64,000 bases of DNA from Atherix ibis. Lineage: Eukaryota > Arthropoda > Insecta > Diptera > Athericidae. Location of the stretch: NCBI GenBank assembly GCA_958298945.1, contig OY282606.1, forward strand, positions 48,621,920 to 48,685,919, in the 5' to 3' direction. Of this stretch, positions 1-12,118 are shown one piece after another (the stretch's first letter is position 1; each line of letters starts with the position of its first letter). Both the position numbers and the translations under genes were made by a program. Under the pieces are notes generated by a model that worked only from the letters and a program-made list of their open reading frames with translations, had not been told where the DNA came from and ran no database searches.

Positions 1-1435
1 AAAATTATTTGAAATTTGATTATTTAATTTGTAACTTTGCTGTGTAATTTTCTTGTTGAGAAAAAACTCAATAAAAATAAATACAACCAATAATTAATAA
101 TTACTTTAATAGTCTTAATTCTATTTCATGACCAATTTACAATAATTTATATTTGATTTTTTTTTTATATTAATTAATAACTATAACATATTAGCGTTCC
201 ATTTAATTTGCGTTTTGGATTTATTTTTAATAATTATTATTATAAATTTTCTTTTTTGTGTAGGTACATCCCTTCATTCTCAGCTTTTACATTTATTTAA
301 TATTTTTTTCTTTCATTTTAAATATTTCGATTAATTTTCATCGTTCTTTTTAATTTTAATAGTTATTTTTACAATATTTAAGCATAGAATTTTAATTTAT
401 TTTTTCCGAATTTATATTATAACTACTCGTATTTTGAAATTGTTTTTTGAGTAAAAATATGTGTGTGTTTTTTTTTTTAAATTTTATTAAAAAGAAATTC
501 ACCTTCTCCTTTTGTTAAATTTTATTCATTATTAATTAAATATAATTTATTTATATTTTATCTATAAGTTGAATAAAAAAAAATTAGAAAAAAAACTATT
601 CACATATGATTTTTGAAATTCTTTTAAGGTTTTGATTACTGGTGGTAGGTATCTCTCTATTTCTAATAACACATAATTTTTAACATTCACACCAAAATAT
701 TTGCATTTATTTTAAACAATTTTAAAAAAATTTCTTTATAATTTAAAAAAAAAAACAAAATTATTAAAATTCATTTTATATTTTAAAAATATTTTTTTTG
801 TTATTTTTACAAATTTTTTTTTTTTTTTTGATTTTTGTATTTTTGCATAGCTTTATGAATTTTTAATTAGAATTTCCTTGGCATTTTCTAGAATTTATAT
901 AATTTTTTATGTTGTCTAAAAATATTATAATCACTGTTCATATTTCAGATACCATATCTTAAGAATCACTGTTGTAAGTTTAATTTTCTTTCATTAAAGG
1001 GGACAAACTAATAAATAATTAATGTTATTTATAGTTAAGGGCAATTTGCAGAAATGATGGACAATTGACGAAAAAGAAAAATAAATAAAAAGTTGTTGTT
1101 CCAATAATACTTTATTATTATTCATGATTTTGCTATTCTCAAAAAAAATTCTTTTTCTACATTAATAATAGGGAACTTTCTAAAAAGTATTCTTTAAAAT
1201 GCATAATTTTATAATTAGTCTGAAGGTATTTTATGGAAAGATTTGGGAGAATATTATTTTAAAATCATTTTCGAAAACTATCCGAATTTTGTAAATTTAC
1301 TATATAAAAACTTATATTAGATAAGTCGTCAAGGAAACCAAGTAAATTTTAAATAAAACAATCAAAACCAAAGAGAAGGATAGGTTCTTTTTATAAGAAC
1401 GAAGAGGAAATTAAAGGAAATAATATGAAATTTGT
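1..1435. other. AT-rich non-coding DNA, no gene seen
   Basis: Dominated by A/T homopolymer runs and short AT-rich words. No open frame of recognisable protein, no RNA gene and no clear repeat boundary was found. Intergenic or intronic sequence of an insect genome is the simplest reading. Confidence 0.6.
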
Positions 1436-1645
1436 TGTTGTTGTTGTTGTTGTTTGTTATCAATTCAAGCAACATTAGTACTGAAATGTATTATTCTAAG
1501 GGATAAGGAAATTAAATTGGAAAGAAAAGCAAAGTAATTTTTGGGAATTAGCTTAGGACCATGCCTCAGTGGGATTTGTTACCACAACTCCTTAGATGGT
1601 AGTGCAGCACGCTATCGACTGTGCTACCGGGTTGGCTAATGTGAA
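1436..1645 (-). repeat. tRNA-derived SINE, family S1 copy 1
   Basis: Read on the minus strand, the head (about 1565-1640) has a tRNA-like layout: an A-box-like GGTAGCACAGTCGATAGC followed by a weak B-box region (TGGTAACAAATCCC). The body then runs through TTATCCCTTAGAATAATACA and TTTCAGTACTAATGTTGC and ends in a (CAA)n tail, seen as (TTG)n on the plus strand at 1435-1454. The same body sequence recurs in the opposite orientation at 15073-15290, which is why both are called one SINE family. Pol III-derived, non-autonomous, presumably mobilised by a LINE. The family name is mine. Confidence 0.6.
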
Positions 1646-3413
1646 GCTTTTTATGGGAAAACGAGGTAACGTTAAAGGATACAAAACAAAGAAATTTTGA
1701 GAGAAACAAGAGCGAACTTTTTAAAGAAAACAAGAGAGAACTTTATAGGAAACAAGGAGCAACTATTTATAGGAAACAAAAGAAAAGATTTTAAGGGAAA
1801 CAAGAGTAAACTTTTTATAGGATACAAGAGGAAGCTTTAAAGTTTTAGAATGCCTTTTTCCTAGAGTTAGAAAAGGTGAAAACTCCCGTGACTCAACTTT
1901 TGTTTCCTTTCTGAACGCCTACTACTCGTACCTATTATACACTAAACGTCAAATATCAACACCATCACTGCTTGAGCTCCTAACTTAACTCTGCCGTTTT
2001 TAAACTTATTATATCTTTTTTCCGTATATTTTTTACCTTTAAATCCTGTATTTCATCTCTTACTTCTTAATTAATTATTCCAAAAACGCCTGAATATCAA
2101 CAATTTGCTTTTTTCTCTACTCAACATTTAATTTCGAATTCATCTCATTTCAGTTGTTATCGTAATTTTAACATTAATTTTTTTGTTTCTTTTTTTTTCC
2201 CTTTACTTATTTAAATCCTATTTTTAATTATATAATAATTTATTAAATTTATATCAACATTTTACTTAAATTAATTGAATTTTTTTTTCGTATAATACAT
2301 TTTGATGAAAATAATTTTTTTTTTTCGTTTTTTAAATTTTACCTCTTCTTTTATTTTTTAATTTCATTTTTCTCTTCATAACTTTTGTTACTATTATTAT
2401 TTAATAAAATAAAATTAATAAATAATACGTTTTTTTTTTTTTAATTTTTCAATTTTTTTTCTAGTTTAGCTTTTTTTTTTAATCTACATACTATAAGTTA
2501 TGGTCTGTCTCGCGTATGGTTCTCTTATGTTTCCTCACACTCTCTACCTTACTCTGTGTTTTCAACCCATAATCTTCAACCGTTGTTTCCCATCTCTGTC
2601 TCTCCCATCACACTTTTATATACAAATGTCTCTCATTTCTTATTACAATATATTAAACAGATTTTCCTTCCAGAAAGCTTTATTTTATTTATAAATTTTC
2701 ATTTTGTATTTTATTTTTATGTTTGTTGTTGCTATATTTAAATTAAAAATTTATAACACAGCATTTGTATGTTTCAAAATCAAATAAAAAATAGTTGTTT
2801 TTTGATTTTTTATTCTATTTAATTTGGGACTCAATTAATTCAATTATATCTAATTTATTTCATTTTATTTTATTTAATTATTTTTTTTTTTGGATAATTT
2901 TTTTAATTATTTTTTTTCTATTTAAAAATAGTAATTTATATTGTATTTACTCTTTTTTCTCTCTCGCCTCAATCCCCCAACCCCTAATAATCACTCATTT
3001 TCTGTTATTATATTTATTTTAATTTTTTCATTTTCTATAGCTACAAAACAAAACAAAAAAATTCATTAATAATAATCAATTTCTATCATTATTTTTATTT
3101 TTATTTTTATTAATAGAAATTTATTTTTTATATTTTGTATTTTTCTTGAATTTATTTCACATAAAAGTTGTCAATTTTCCTGCCATAATTTAGTTTATCT
3201 AAATTAATTAATTATTACTATATAAAAATAATAAAAATAAATAAAGAGTTAAAAAAATAAAAATAAAATAAAATTATTATATTAAATAAAAACATTTACA
3301 TTGTACTTATATATGTAGCTATAATTATATATGTATATTTATATAATTAAATTATCTATTTGTATATCATTAATATTGTATATTATGTATGTATGTATGT
3401 AGATTTGTAAACA

Positions 3414-3444
<31 letters not shown>

Positions 3445-4020
3445 AATAATTAAATTTATATTATAGACGAATTACGTAATTAAAATATTTCTATCCACCT
3501 TATTTTCAAATATGTATACCTACGTAATTATATATTTAATAAAATTTTTCATTTTCAAAGAATTTATAGCATTTTTTTTAATTTTTATAGAAACAGATAA
3601 AAATAACGGTACTTTCAAATTCGATTTTAATTTTTAACAAATTTGGTATTCTTAACTTTGTAAGATTTTTGTATGTTTTTTTATTTATTAAATATTCTAT
3701 CCCCTTTATTAAAAAACACCAAACCAATTTTATTTAAAATTTTGTTATTATTGTTTCTATTAATTTTTTATATAGAAATTTTTTTAATCATAAATTCGTA
3801 TTGTAAAATTTTTTTTCTAGTATTGTAGCGTTTAGAATTCACAAATTCAATACTAATGTTAATTGAAATGATATAACAGCAAGCAAACAAAATTAAATTA
3901 AAAAGTCCAAATTAGTAATTTTATTTTGTTTTATTTTGATCAATTATTTTTAATTAAAATAAATTATTTTTATTTTCTGTAAATTTAAAATAGAATTTAA
4001 AAAATTTAAAATTAATAATC
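1646..4020. other. AT-rich non-coding DNA with microsatellites
   Basis: No gene recognised. Open frames at 2500-3022 are translations of T-rich low-complexity DNA (Phe/Leu/Ile-rich) with no domain signal. A TATG/TA microsatellite lies near 3380-3440. At 3826-3900 a sequence resembling the 3' end of SINE S1 (AATACTAATGTTAATTGAAAT followed by an A/C-rich tail) may be a third, fragmentary copy. Confidence 0.5.
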
Positions 4021-4023
4021 AAT

Positions 4024-5080
4024 ACAGACTGAGCCACCTGTTGGTATTTTTTTGCAACTTTAAAATCATCTGTCAAAACACTCATGTCATGATTTTTTTG
4101 CAACTGTCAAGTATGGAATAGTAAAATTTTAGTGATGGGGTTGTTATCAACCGGACCACGTATTTTAATCATCCCAACTTACTACGAAAAGGGGCAATCT
4201 GTAAAAATCAAGTTTTGCAAAATTCGTATTTATTTCGGTGTACTCGTATTTAATTGGCTTACAGAGTTTGGAATTCACAAAATTTTAAAGCATTTTGACA
4301 AAACTGGTTCGGTGGCAGGTCGTACATATCTCACTAAGCATCGTTCATAGCAACTAAAAATCTCGCGCAAATCCTTACGCCGGATTTTAGTACATCGATC
4401 TTTATCTGCATTCATACAAGTTACAAATTACTTAACACTTGAAGCCATTGGACCATGTGCAGCGCAGAAAATTGGTCAATTAGATGACCGAAAGAAATGA
4501 AAATTTTTCATTGAAAATCATCTTTAGTGATGAAGCACATTTGCACATCGACGGCTACGTTAACAGACAAAATTATTGAATCAAGGATGGCGAAAACCAT
4601 TTTGTGATTAGCGAAAAATCAATGCATTCTAAAAAAGTCTCTAGTTGGTTCAGTTTATGGGCTGCTAGAGTTATGATCACGAAGAGGCCATTACAGTTAA
4701 TAATGAACGATATTGTAATACATGTAACGAAATTTTTGTGGTCGAAATTAAATGAATTGAATGCAAATGAGCTTCGGTCAAAAAAAACACATCAAAATGA
4801 CGGTTTTGTGCGCACTCAATTCGGTGATCGGATAAATTTCAAAAAATGCCGATGTGATTTGAGATCGTTGAAATTTTTTTTGTTCTGGTTGTTTGAAAGA
4901 AAAAGTGTATGCCAATTATCCAAGACCAATTCAAGACCTTAAGAATAACATTCGATAAGCAATTGGTCATATGAACGATATAATTTTTTTATACATTATT
5001 GTATAAGATTTAAATTGTTTCAAATATCTAATGCTTTCGTTCAGTTATAAAAAAAAAAAACAAATAACCCACCCTTTATA
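4024..5080 (+). pseudogene. Decayed Tc1/mariner transposase (WPPRSCDL/PLDYFLW type)
   Basis: Reading across stops and frame changes on the plus strand gives, in order: an N-terminal stretch (ILKHFDKTGSVAGR, 4270-4320), a first catalytic-region motif (FSDEAHFHIDGYVNRQN-like, about 4525-4580), then EKSMHSKKVSSWFSLWAARV, a region around NDIVIHVTKFLWSKLNELNA (4700-4760), FGDRINF, and a C-terminal stretch ending near QAIGHMND (4980). The order matches the Tc1/mariner lineage whose N-terminus is often labelled DUF4817 in insects. The copy is ancient, with many nonsense and frame lesions. Ends are approximate: GAGCCACC at 4030 and a GGGTGGGTT-type sequence (reverse) at 5068 may be remnants of the inverted repeats. 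Confidence 0.65.
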
Positions 5081-7822
5081 AGACTTTGTCTTTTTATATA
5101 AACTTAATAGAATTTTTATTACAGAAATTTTAAAGTTTTTTCTTTATGTATTAAAATGATTTTTTAAATAAATTTTATTAACAACAATAATCAAATTATA
5201 ATAATTAATGATGAATTTAACATAATAATTTTGAGAAAATTTTATTTTTTTCAATAAATTTAAAATTTTTATGAAAACTATTTAAAAACAATATAAAATT
5301 ATGATTAATTATTTTTAATATATATTGCGTTAAAATTAAATTGATTTTAAGACTAATTGCAAATAAATTACTATTTGGATTTCGCAATCAAAGGAACTTT
5401 ATTATACGTGTATGGAGCCCTAGTATAATATTTGTCCGTATATATTTGAAAATTAAAAAAAATAATAATAATATAATTACCGATTTGACTATTTACGAAA
5501 GGGAAACGGATCGAAAAACAGATATTGAAAACTATTGATGACTAGTTCAGGACTTTCAACCAAAAGGACTTATTTTTAATATATCGCATTATTATACCAT
5601 GTTTATTTTCGTTTTATTTTTAGTAAAAATTGTTTTTATTATTATGTTAACAGTTCCAAAATGTTCCCTTTTAATCCTTTCTAATAATAATAATAATAAT
5701 ATCACTGTCCTATATTATAGCCTTAAAATATATATACCAAAATGGTAAATAATCCCATGTTTATGGCGCTAAAACGTGTTTTTTTTTTTAAATCTTCCTA
5801 CATTAGACGTAGCAAATATTTGGAGGCCAGCCTTCAAGTATTTATTATCAGAAAAAAAATCTTATAAAATTTACCGATATCCTGTAGATATTAGTAAATA
5901 TTTTCCTTAAAGGAAAATACTGAAAATAATCTATAAACAAAATCGAACATATCTAAAAAAGTTTTTTGTTTTCATGACTTCCCACAATATGACTTATAGA
6001 GTACTTACATAATTTTAATATACATAAGTGAACTTAAGAAATTTTCTCTAAATAAGCCATCTTAAAAGATTATCCTTAAGAAAAATACAAATATTTGTAA
6101 ATAAACATCTTTTTTTTAACAATAACAAAAGAAAAAAAACACAAAGTACGCAATATTAACTTTTTTTTTTTAAAAAAATTCTCTTTCTCTTCTTTCAAAT
6201 TAAAATATTTTTAGATTTCACAGAAAATTTTTATTATAGTTTTTAGAGAGTGATTTATTAAATCTAAAGAAAATATTTACTCTTACATGTGTATTGAACT
6301 TGAATTTTGAATTATGATTCTATTAATGTAGAAAAGTATTATGAAAAAATAACATCAAAATATCCTTATTTATGAAGATAGAATATTTTAGAAAAACATT
6401 TCAGCATAATCTTAGGTAGCGTAAGTGTTAGTTACTATATAGAAATTACAAACATAGTTCTTAAAAAAAAACTGATTTTTTTTTTTTAAATATAAATAAA
6501 ATAGGATTTTTATTGAACGATTGTTTTTCGGCTTCCATGAAAATCATTTCAATTATTTTATTTCATTTAAGTGTAAGATTATTTTATTATCTATAATTTT
6601 TTTTTCCTTTTTTAATGCATCCTAAAATGTCAGGATCAGATATTAAAATATTTATACCAATAATTGAAATGGATAGATGAATTTTCTCAAAACATTTAGT
6701 TGGCATATTTATTTCAATATAGATGTAAGGATGTTTTCTTATATCATATCAAATAGTTTTAATTTTTTTAAGACGTCCAATAAATAAATATATTGATATA
6801 TAAACAATCAAATTATTTGTTTTGTTGTTTTCTTAAAAATAATCTTCGGTTTTTCCAAAATATTCAGTTTTTTTCCGATATTTATTTTTAACTTTTTCTT
6901 GTCAAGGATATTACTTTTGAATTGATTATTAGTGTTATATTTTATTTCAAAATAAAGTGGATAATGTTTATTTAAAATTTTGTTTGCCAATTTTTATTAG
7001 GGTCCTTTGGTGCCCTACTTTTTTATAAGACTTTAATATATATATATATATATATATTTATGTATTTATGCATTTATGTATACATATTTTTCTATTATAT
7101 TATATAACACTTAAAACTAAGATTTTTTTTTGTTTTTATTTTTTAACTTTATGTACGTTTGATTGTTTAATTGATTTAAATAATTAATTTAATGAAAAAA
7201 ATTAAAAAGAAAAATAATAAACAACAAATAAAATGAAATTTTTATAACTACATATATTGTTATATATATAGATAAAGAAAAAATAAATGATATTAAAAAT
7301 AATTGTGCTAGAGTTACATTACTTGTGTGAGTGTTGTTGTTTAGACAAATTTGACGTACAGGGCTTCCTCTTTAAGGTAAAGAAAATGTTCATTGAAACC
7401 TGTAAGAAGAAATTTAAAAGACAAAATGAAATTTTATGATTTTCTGAATATTTATTTATTTACTTTTAAAAATAATCCATTTTTTAAATATTATATTGTA
7501 CAATAAAAATGTTGACACGATAAATGTAAATATTTTTATAGATTTCTTGTAAGAAAATTAGATTTTATTTTGAGGATGACAATAGTCGTATTCTTTTGCT
7601 ATCTTAGATAGGATAGCAAAATTTTACTTTGAAAACAATACTAAATCCAAATAAGCTATCAACGGAGAAAGCTTTGACATAAAATAAGCTTTCAACAATC
7701 CTATATGTTGATATTCCTGTTTTTCAATTATTTGATAATTTCCTCTGTTATTTAGTTATTAGAAAAATATTGAAATGAATAAAAGTATGGAAAGGTTAAC
7801 CAAACAATTAAGTTTTAAATTT
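5081..7822. other. AT-rich non-coding DNA, no gene seen
   Basis: Only low-complexity AT sequence, a (TAA)n run at about 5682-5700 and a (TA)n run at about 7036-7056. Open frames at 5341-5538 and 6808-6990 are Lys/Asn/Ile-rich translations of AT-rich DNA without any recognisable domain and are not called. Confidence 0.55.
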
Positions 7823-9858
7823 AATTGCATCTCGATGCAGTCACAACCGCTCATATCTCTTACAATACTACACAACCACAACAACAAAATTTACCAACTA
7901 AAATACGGACTTTAATTAACGAAAAAAGAAAAATGAAAATGAAGTGGCAACGCGTACGAATGCCTAGCTACAAACAGGAACTTAACCGACTACAACGTGA
8001 ACTAAAAATGGAAATTAGTAAGCACTATAATGAACGACAAGAAACTTATACAAAATCGCTTAGTGACAATATTTCTTTATGGGAAGCCACTAGACGAATA
8101 CTCTCGTACAAAAAAACATCACACCCACTGAAATAAAATGACGGTAACTGGGCAAAAACAGACAAAGAAAAATCCGAAGTATTTGCTAAACATTTGGTAA
8201 ATACTTTTGCTCCACATGATGATATAGAAGACAAATCACATACTAACAAAATCATCGAAGAACTAATGTTCCCACTCCCTATGAGTCTTCCTCCCAAAAA
8301 TTTTAAGCCCTCGGAAATTAAATCTACAATTCTGCGCCTTCCCAATAAAAAAGCTCCTGGTTATGATCTAATAACAGCTCCTATTCTGAAGCAAATTTCC
8401 CGAAAAGGTTTAGTTTTAATCACATATATTTTTAATAGTATACTGCGTACAACCTATTTTCCCTTACTGTGGAAATATTCTGTCATTAAAATGATTCCTA
8501 AACCAAATAAATCCATTAATTCTCCGTCCTCCTATAGACCTATCAGCCTCTTACCAATTCTTGGTAAGATATTCGAAAAACTGCTATTAAAACGACTCTA
8601 CCCTGTCTTAGTTAACGAAAAAATTATTCCTGATCACCAATTTGGCTTCCGATCTGAACACTCCACTATCCAGCAATGCCATCGCATTGTTGACCATATT
8701 GCATCCTCTCTTGAGAGGAAAGAGTATTGCCCAGGAGTATTTCTAGATATCTCCCAAGCTTTTGATCGTGTGTGGCATCCTGGACTCCTTTGGAAACTCA
8801 AGAGCTTTCTTCCTTCAACATACTACCTTATCATAAATTCATATCTCTCCCAACGACATTTCCAAGTTGCAATCAACTCAGAATCGTCGGAAATATATCC
8901 TATTCTCGCCGGAGTACCACAAGGCAGTATCCTTGGTCCCATCTTATATAATATTTATACCCATGACATCCCAGCTTATCCTAATACTATCATTGCTACT
9001 TATGCAGATGATGCGGCCATACTTGCTACCCATAAAAATCCTGACATAGATTCCAACAATTTACAATCCCATATCCACAACCATCAATCTTGGTTTAAGA
9101 GATGGAGAGTGAAGGTAAATGAACAGAAGAGTGCTCACATTACTTTCACACTTTGTCAAGGTAAACCTACCCCTTTATACCTTAATAGCAACATGATACC
9201 GCAATATGATAAAGTGCGTTATTTGGGACTTTTCCTGGACAAGAGAATAAAATGGAACCCACATACTAGATTAAAAAGAGCTGAAGCTAACAGACGTTAC
9301 CTACAACTTCTTAGACTACTGGACAAACGCTCGAAACTAACAATTAAAAGTAAACTTCTAATCTACAATACAATTATAAAACCAATTTGGACATATGGAA
9401 TTGAACTTTGGGGTTCAACGAAACGTTCCAATTCCTATCGCATCCAGGCCTTACAATCCAAGATCCTCCGTAAAATTGTTGATGCCCCCTTTTATGTTCG
9501 TAACACTGTAATACATCGTGACCTAAATGTTCCATTTGTTCATAACCTGTGCATTTCCCGCTATCAAAAATTTCATTCCCGTTTATCCTATCATCATAAC
9601 CCACTTGTGAGAGAATTGTCTTGTACAGCCCACCCCGGAAACACTCATCGGAGACTTAAGAGACAATGGCCTAGAGATTTTCTAGAGGAATCTAACTTCC
9701 GTTAGTTGGAGAAACACCGATGGGTGTTTACTCCCACTTCATGATGCACAAGATTGTTAATTAAAATGTTATGTAAATTTGCTTGTTACAATAAAATTGT
9801 AGTTGCAGATAGAAAAAAAAAAAAAAAAAAAAAAACAAAAAAAAAAAAAAAAATTGCA
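7823..9858 (+). mobile_element. Jockey-type non-LTR retrotransposon, 5'-truncated copy 1
   Basis: A 5'-truncated LINE copy: the endonuclease is absent, the reverse transcriptase and C-terminal region are present, and the copy ends in a long poly(A) run (9812-9852) preceded by AATAAA at 9790. A 7-bp candidate target-site duplication AATTGCA occurs just before the element (7823-7829) and directly after the poly(A) (9852-9858), so the element proper is about 7830-9851. 5' truncation, poly(A) and a short duplication are hallmarks of target-primed reverse transcription. The long clean poly(A) and nearly open frame suggest a fairly recent insertion. Two more copies of the family lie at 26.5 and 41.1 kb. 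Confidence 0.8.
7830..9708 (+). pseudogene. Jockey-type reverse transcriptase, one in-frame stop
   Basis: One frame is open from the truncated 5' end to 9705, interrupted only by TAA at 8134-8136 within ...SHPLK*NDGNWAKT..., so two open segments (103 and 503 residues) belong to one protein. The reverse-transcriptase core is clear: NKKAPGYDLITAPIL, SYRPISLLPILGKIFEKLL, HQFGFRSEHST, FLDISQAFDRVWH, AGVPQGSILGP and the catalytic box TYADDAAIL (YADD at 9001-9012). The C-terminus (TYGIELWGS, HPGNTHRRLKRQWPRDF) is typical of jockey-like elements. It would copy element RNA into DNA at a nicked target. The missing endonuclease and the stop make this copy non-autonomous. The stop could be a single-base change of a Lys or Gln codon. 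Confidence 0.85.
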
Positions 9859-11180
9859 ACTCATTTCCATTTATAATATTTCAAAACCATTTTAATTATA
9901 AGAAAACAAACCAATGCCTGCTAAATCAGGCTTCGCGACGCCGTCTTCCAGTTCGACTCTTCCACCGTGTTTTTAGCGTCCTGGCTATCACGGTTTAGCC
10001 CTCGTTTTCTGCAATCATAAATGAAGCCACGGTTGACTTTCCGGACAGCATTTTCCTCATCCAACTGAATTAAGTATCAATTTTATCCATCTTCGGGCGG
10101 TCGTGGTAATTATTTAGAATCTTGTCAATATATATGCTCCAGATTTGTCCGTCCGCATACAGGGGGCCAAAAATTCTTTGAATGATCGTTCCATTGAACG
10201 TGGACAAAAGTTCGTAAAGGTTTTTGCTGAGAACCCAAGTTTTTGAAGAATCAATGAGGACAGGCAAAATTATGTTCTGTACGGCAGTAGCTTCGATGCT
10301 ATAGTCAACATTTTTGAGTTCAATAATTTAAACTGACAAACGATCTATTGACTATCAGCAATCGTGCGAAGATTTGTCCCCCATATTGTCATCAGCTGCG
10401 ACCCTTGACCCCAAATAGTAAGATTTCACTCTTTCGAAGCTATAATATTCTACTTATATATGACTAGTATTTTTTTCAACGCTAACGCTACCAGCATGTT
10501 CTTTGTTTTATCTTCATTTATGTCTCTTCCAAGATTTTCCGCTTCCGGCTCAGTCTTGATAAAGGTCTCTCGTACAGCTGTTTTTCGTCGACATATAATT
10601 TCGATGTCGTCGGCGCATGGTAGAAGCTGGGCAGACTAAATAAGGATGGCATCTCTTATACTTACCCCTGCGTCACGAATCACTTTTTCCAGCACCACGT
10701 TAAAGAGAACGCACGAAGGTGCGACTCCTTACTGGATACGATTGCGGATGTTAACCCTTTCTCTCATATTAGACGTCTGCCTAGTCATTCTAATTAATTT
10801 TTTTTTATATTCCCAATTCTCTCAAGGATGTGTAGAGTTTTAGCCTGGCTACGTTATCATAAGTGGTTCTATTAACTATATTCCAACAATTTTTTCATCG
10901 ACTGCTTCAGAGAAAATATGTGACATGTTGCTGATTTCCTTAGAAGAAAACCACTTTGGTATGTACGAGTATCAATAATTTTTTTGGGACGTATAGCGCT
11001 ACCTGGTCTAGTAAGATAGTGGAGAATATTTTATAGATAGTACTCAGTAACGTAATATCTCCATAATTACTACACGCTATGACATCCCCTTTTTTGTGTA
11101 CGACTTGTGGTACTGGAAATCTCGTCCAAACCGGGCGACTTGTTGTACTTCTTGAAAACGTATCATAAACTTTAGTTTGT
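9859..11180 (-). pseudogene. Fossil non-LTR retrotransposon RT (RTE/I-like), heavily decayed
   Basis: On the minus strand, scattered over all three frames, one can read in order: GLDEIPVPQVVHKKGD and CSNYGDITLLSTIYKIFSTI (about 11000-11130), a LFNIVLEKVIRDAGV-like segment (about 10660-10710), a CADDIEIICRRKTAVRE-like version of the YADD box (about 10570-10620), and a C-terminal piece around KTWVLSKNLYELLSTFNGTI and RIFGPLYADGQIWSIY (about 10130-10240). The 3' end reads DEENAVRKVNRGFIYDCRKRG-like (about 9990-10060). This order is that of a non-LTR reverse transcriptase plus C-terminal tail. The active-site Tyr is Cys and many stops are present. The same family recurs at 26.1 kb and probably 36.0 kb. 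Clade assignment is uncertain. Confidence 0.65.
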
Positions 11181-12118
11181 TATCAAAACGCTAAAATATC
11201 AGAGATATCAACTTGACGCTGATTATTATTTTGCTACGATGTAACATTTACAGGTATAGAGCAGCAAAATATTCCCTAACAAAAGGTTGCGAAAGGTGAA
11301 GAACATTCCTTAAGAAGAGCTCAAGTTCTGAGTTACGAAAGAGCTCAAGTTATTCGGTGGTAACATAAAGCATATTTGGAGGGTCTAGAAGATGAAATTA
11401 TGAAACGAATAAGGGCTCTAAGGTTAGATCATTAATTGACATTGAAGCTGATTTAAAGCATGAATGCTCTATGATGACAACGCCTTCTGTTAAACGACCA
11501 TCTCCATAGATTGCTTTTTACCGAAAAATGGTATTCCTATGATTCCTTAGCACCCTGTTCACATAATCAAAGTACGTGTAACATTTTCGTTGTTCTCCAA
11601 GAGCAAAGAAAAGACGTCATCATGGTACTGTGGATAACAGTCAAAAGAGCGGAGCCTTCCAGCCTGCTACGAAGAGTGGAAACAACGCTTTAGCCAATAT
11701 ACAATATTACTGCTAAAGGGAAATACTTTCAAGAAGATGCCATTAATGTATAAAATAAAATAAATTTGTTGCAAAAAAAAAGTCAGTTTCATACGCCAAA
11801 ATTCATATAACAACATGTATCCTTTTTTAGATATTAATATACAATATTAATTTATACAAATTATAATATGCCAGCGTAATAAATTTAAAAATACTTTTAC
11901 TATTGTTGGTTTTTAATAAATTTAAAAAAACGCTATTTCTACCTTAATAAACCCGTTTTAGGTGTAAAATTAATTTTTTTATCTTTAGTTTTTCGTTGCT
12001 AAGCCTAGGGCTCCGTAATAAAAAATCAAAAAAGACTACGTGAAACAAAGCTCAGACATTTTAGGGCTATAGCAACTTTATTTTTTCTTGTCAATTTTTG
12101 CGGTTCTTTTTATATTTA
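11181..12118. other. Non-coding, possible transposase scrap
   Basis: No confident gene. On the plus strand around 11680-11745 a short stretch (NITAKGKYFQEDAINV followed by a stop) is reminiscent of the C-terminus of some mariner transposases, but nothing upstream confirms it. The rest is AT-rich. Confidence 0.35.

Noticed and set aside
2500..3022. Overlapping open frames of 61-75 codons
   Set aside because: Phe/Ile/Leu-rich translations of T-rich low-complexity DNA, with no start context, domain or splice signal.
11300..11760. Possible C-terminus of a mariner-like transposase (GKYFQEDAINV)
   Set aside because: Too short, with no catalytic motif or terminal repeat to support it.
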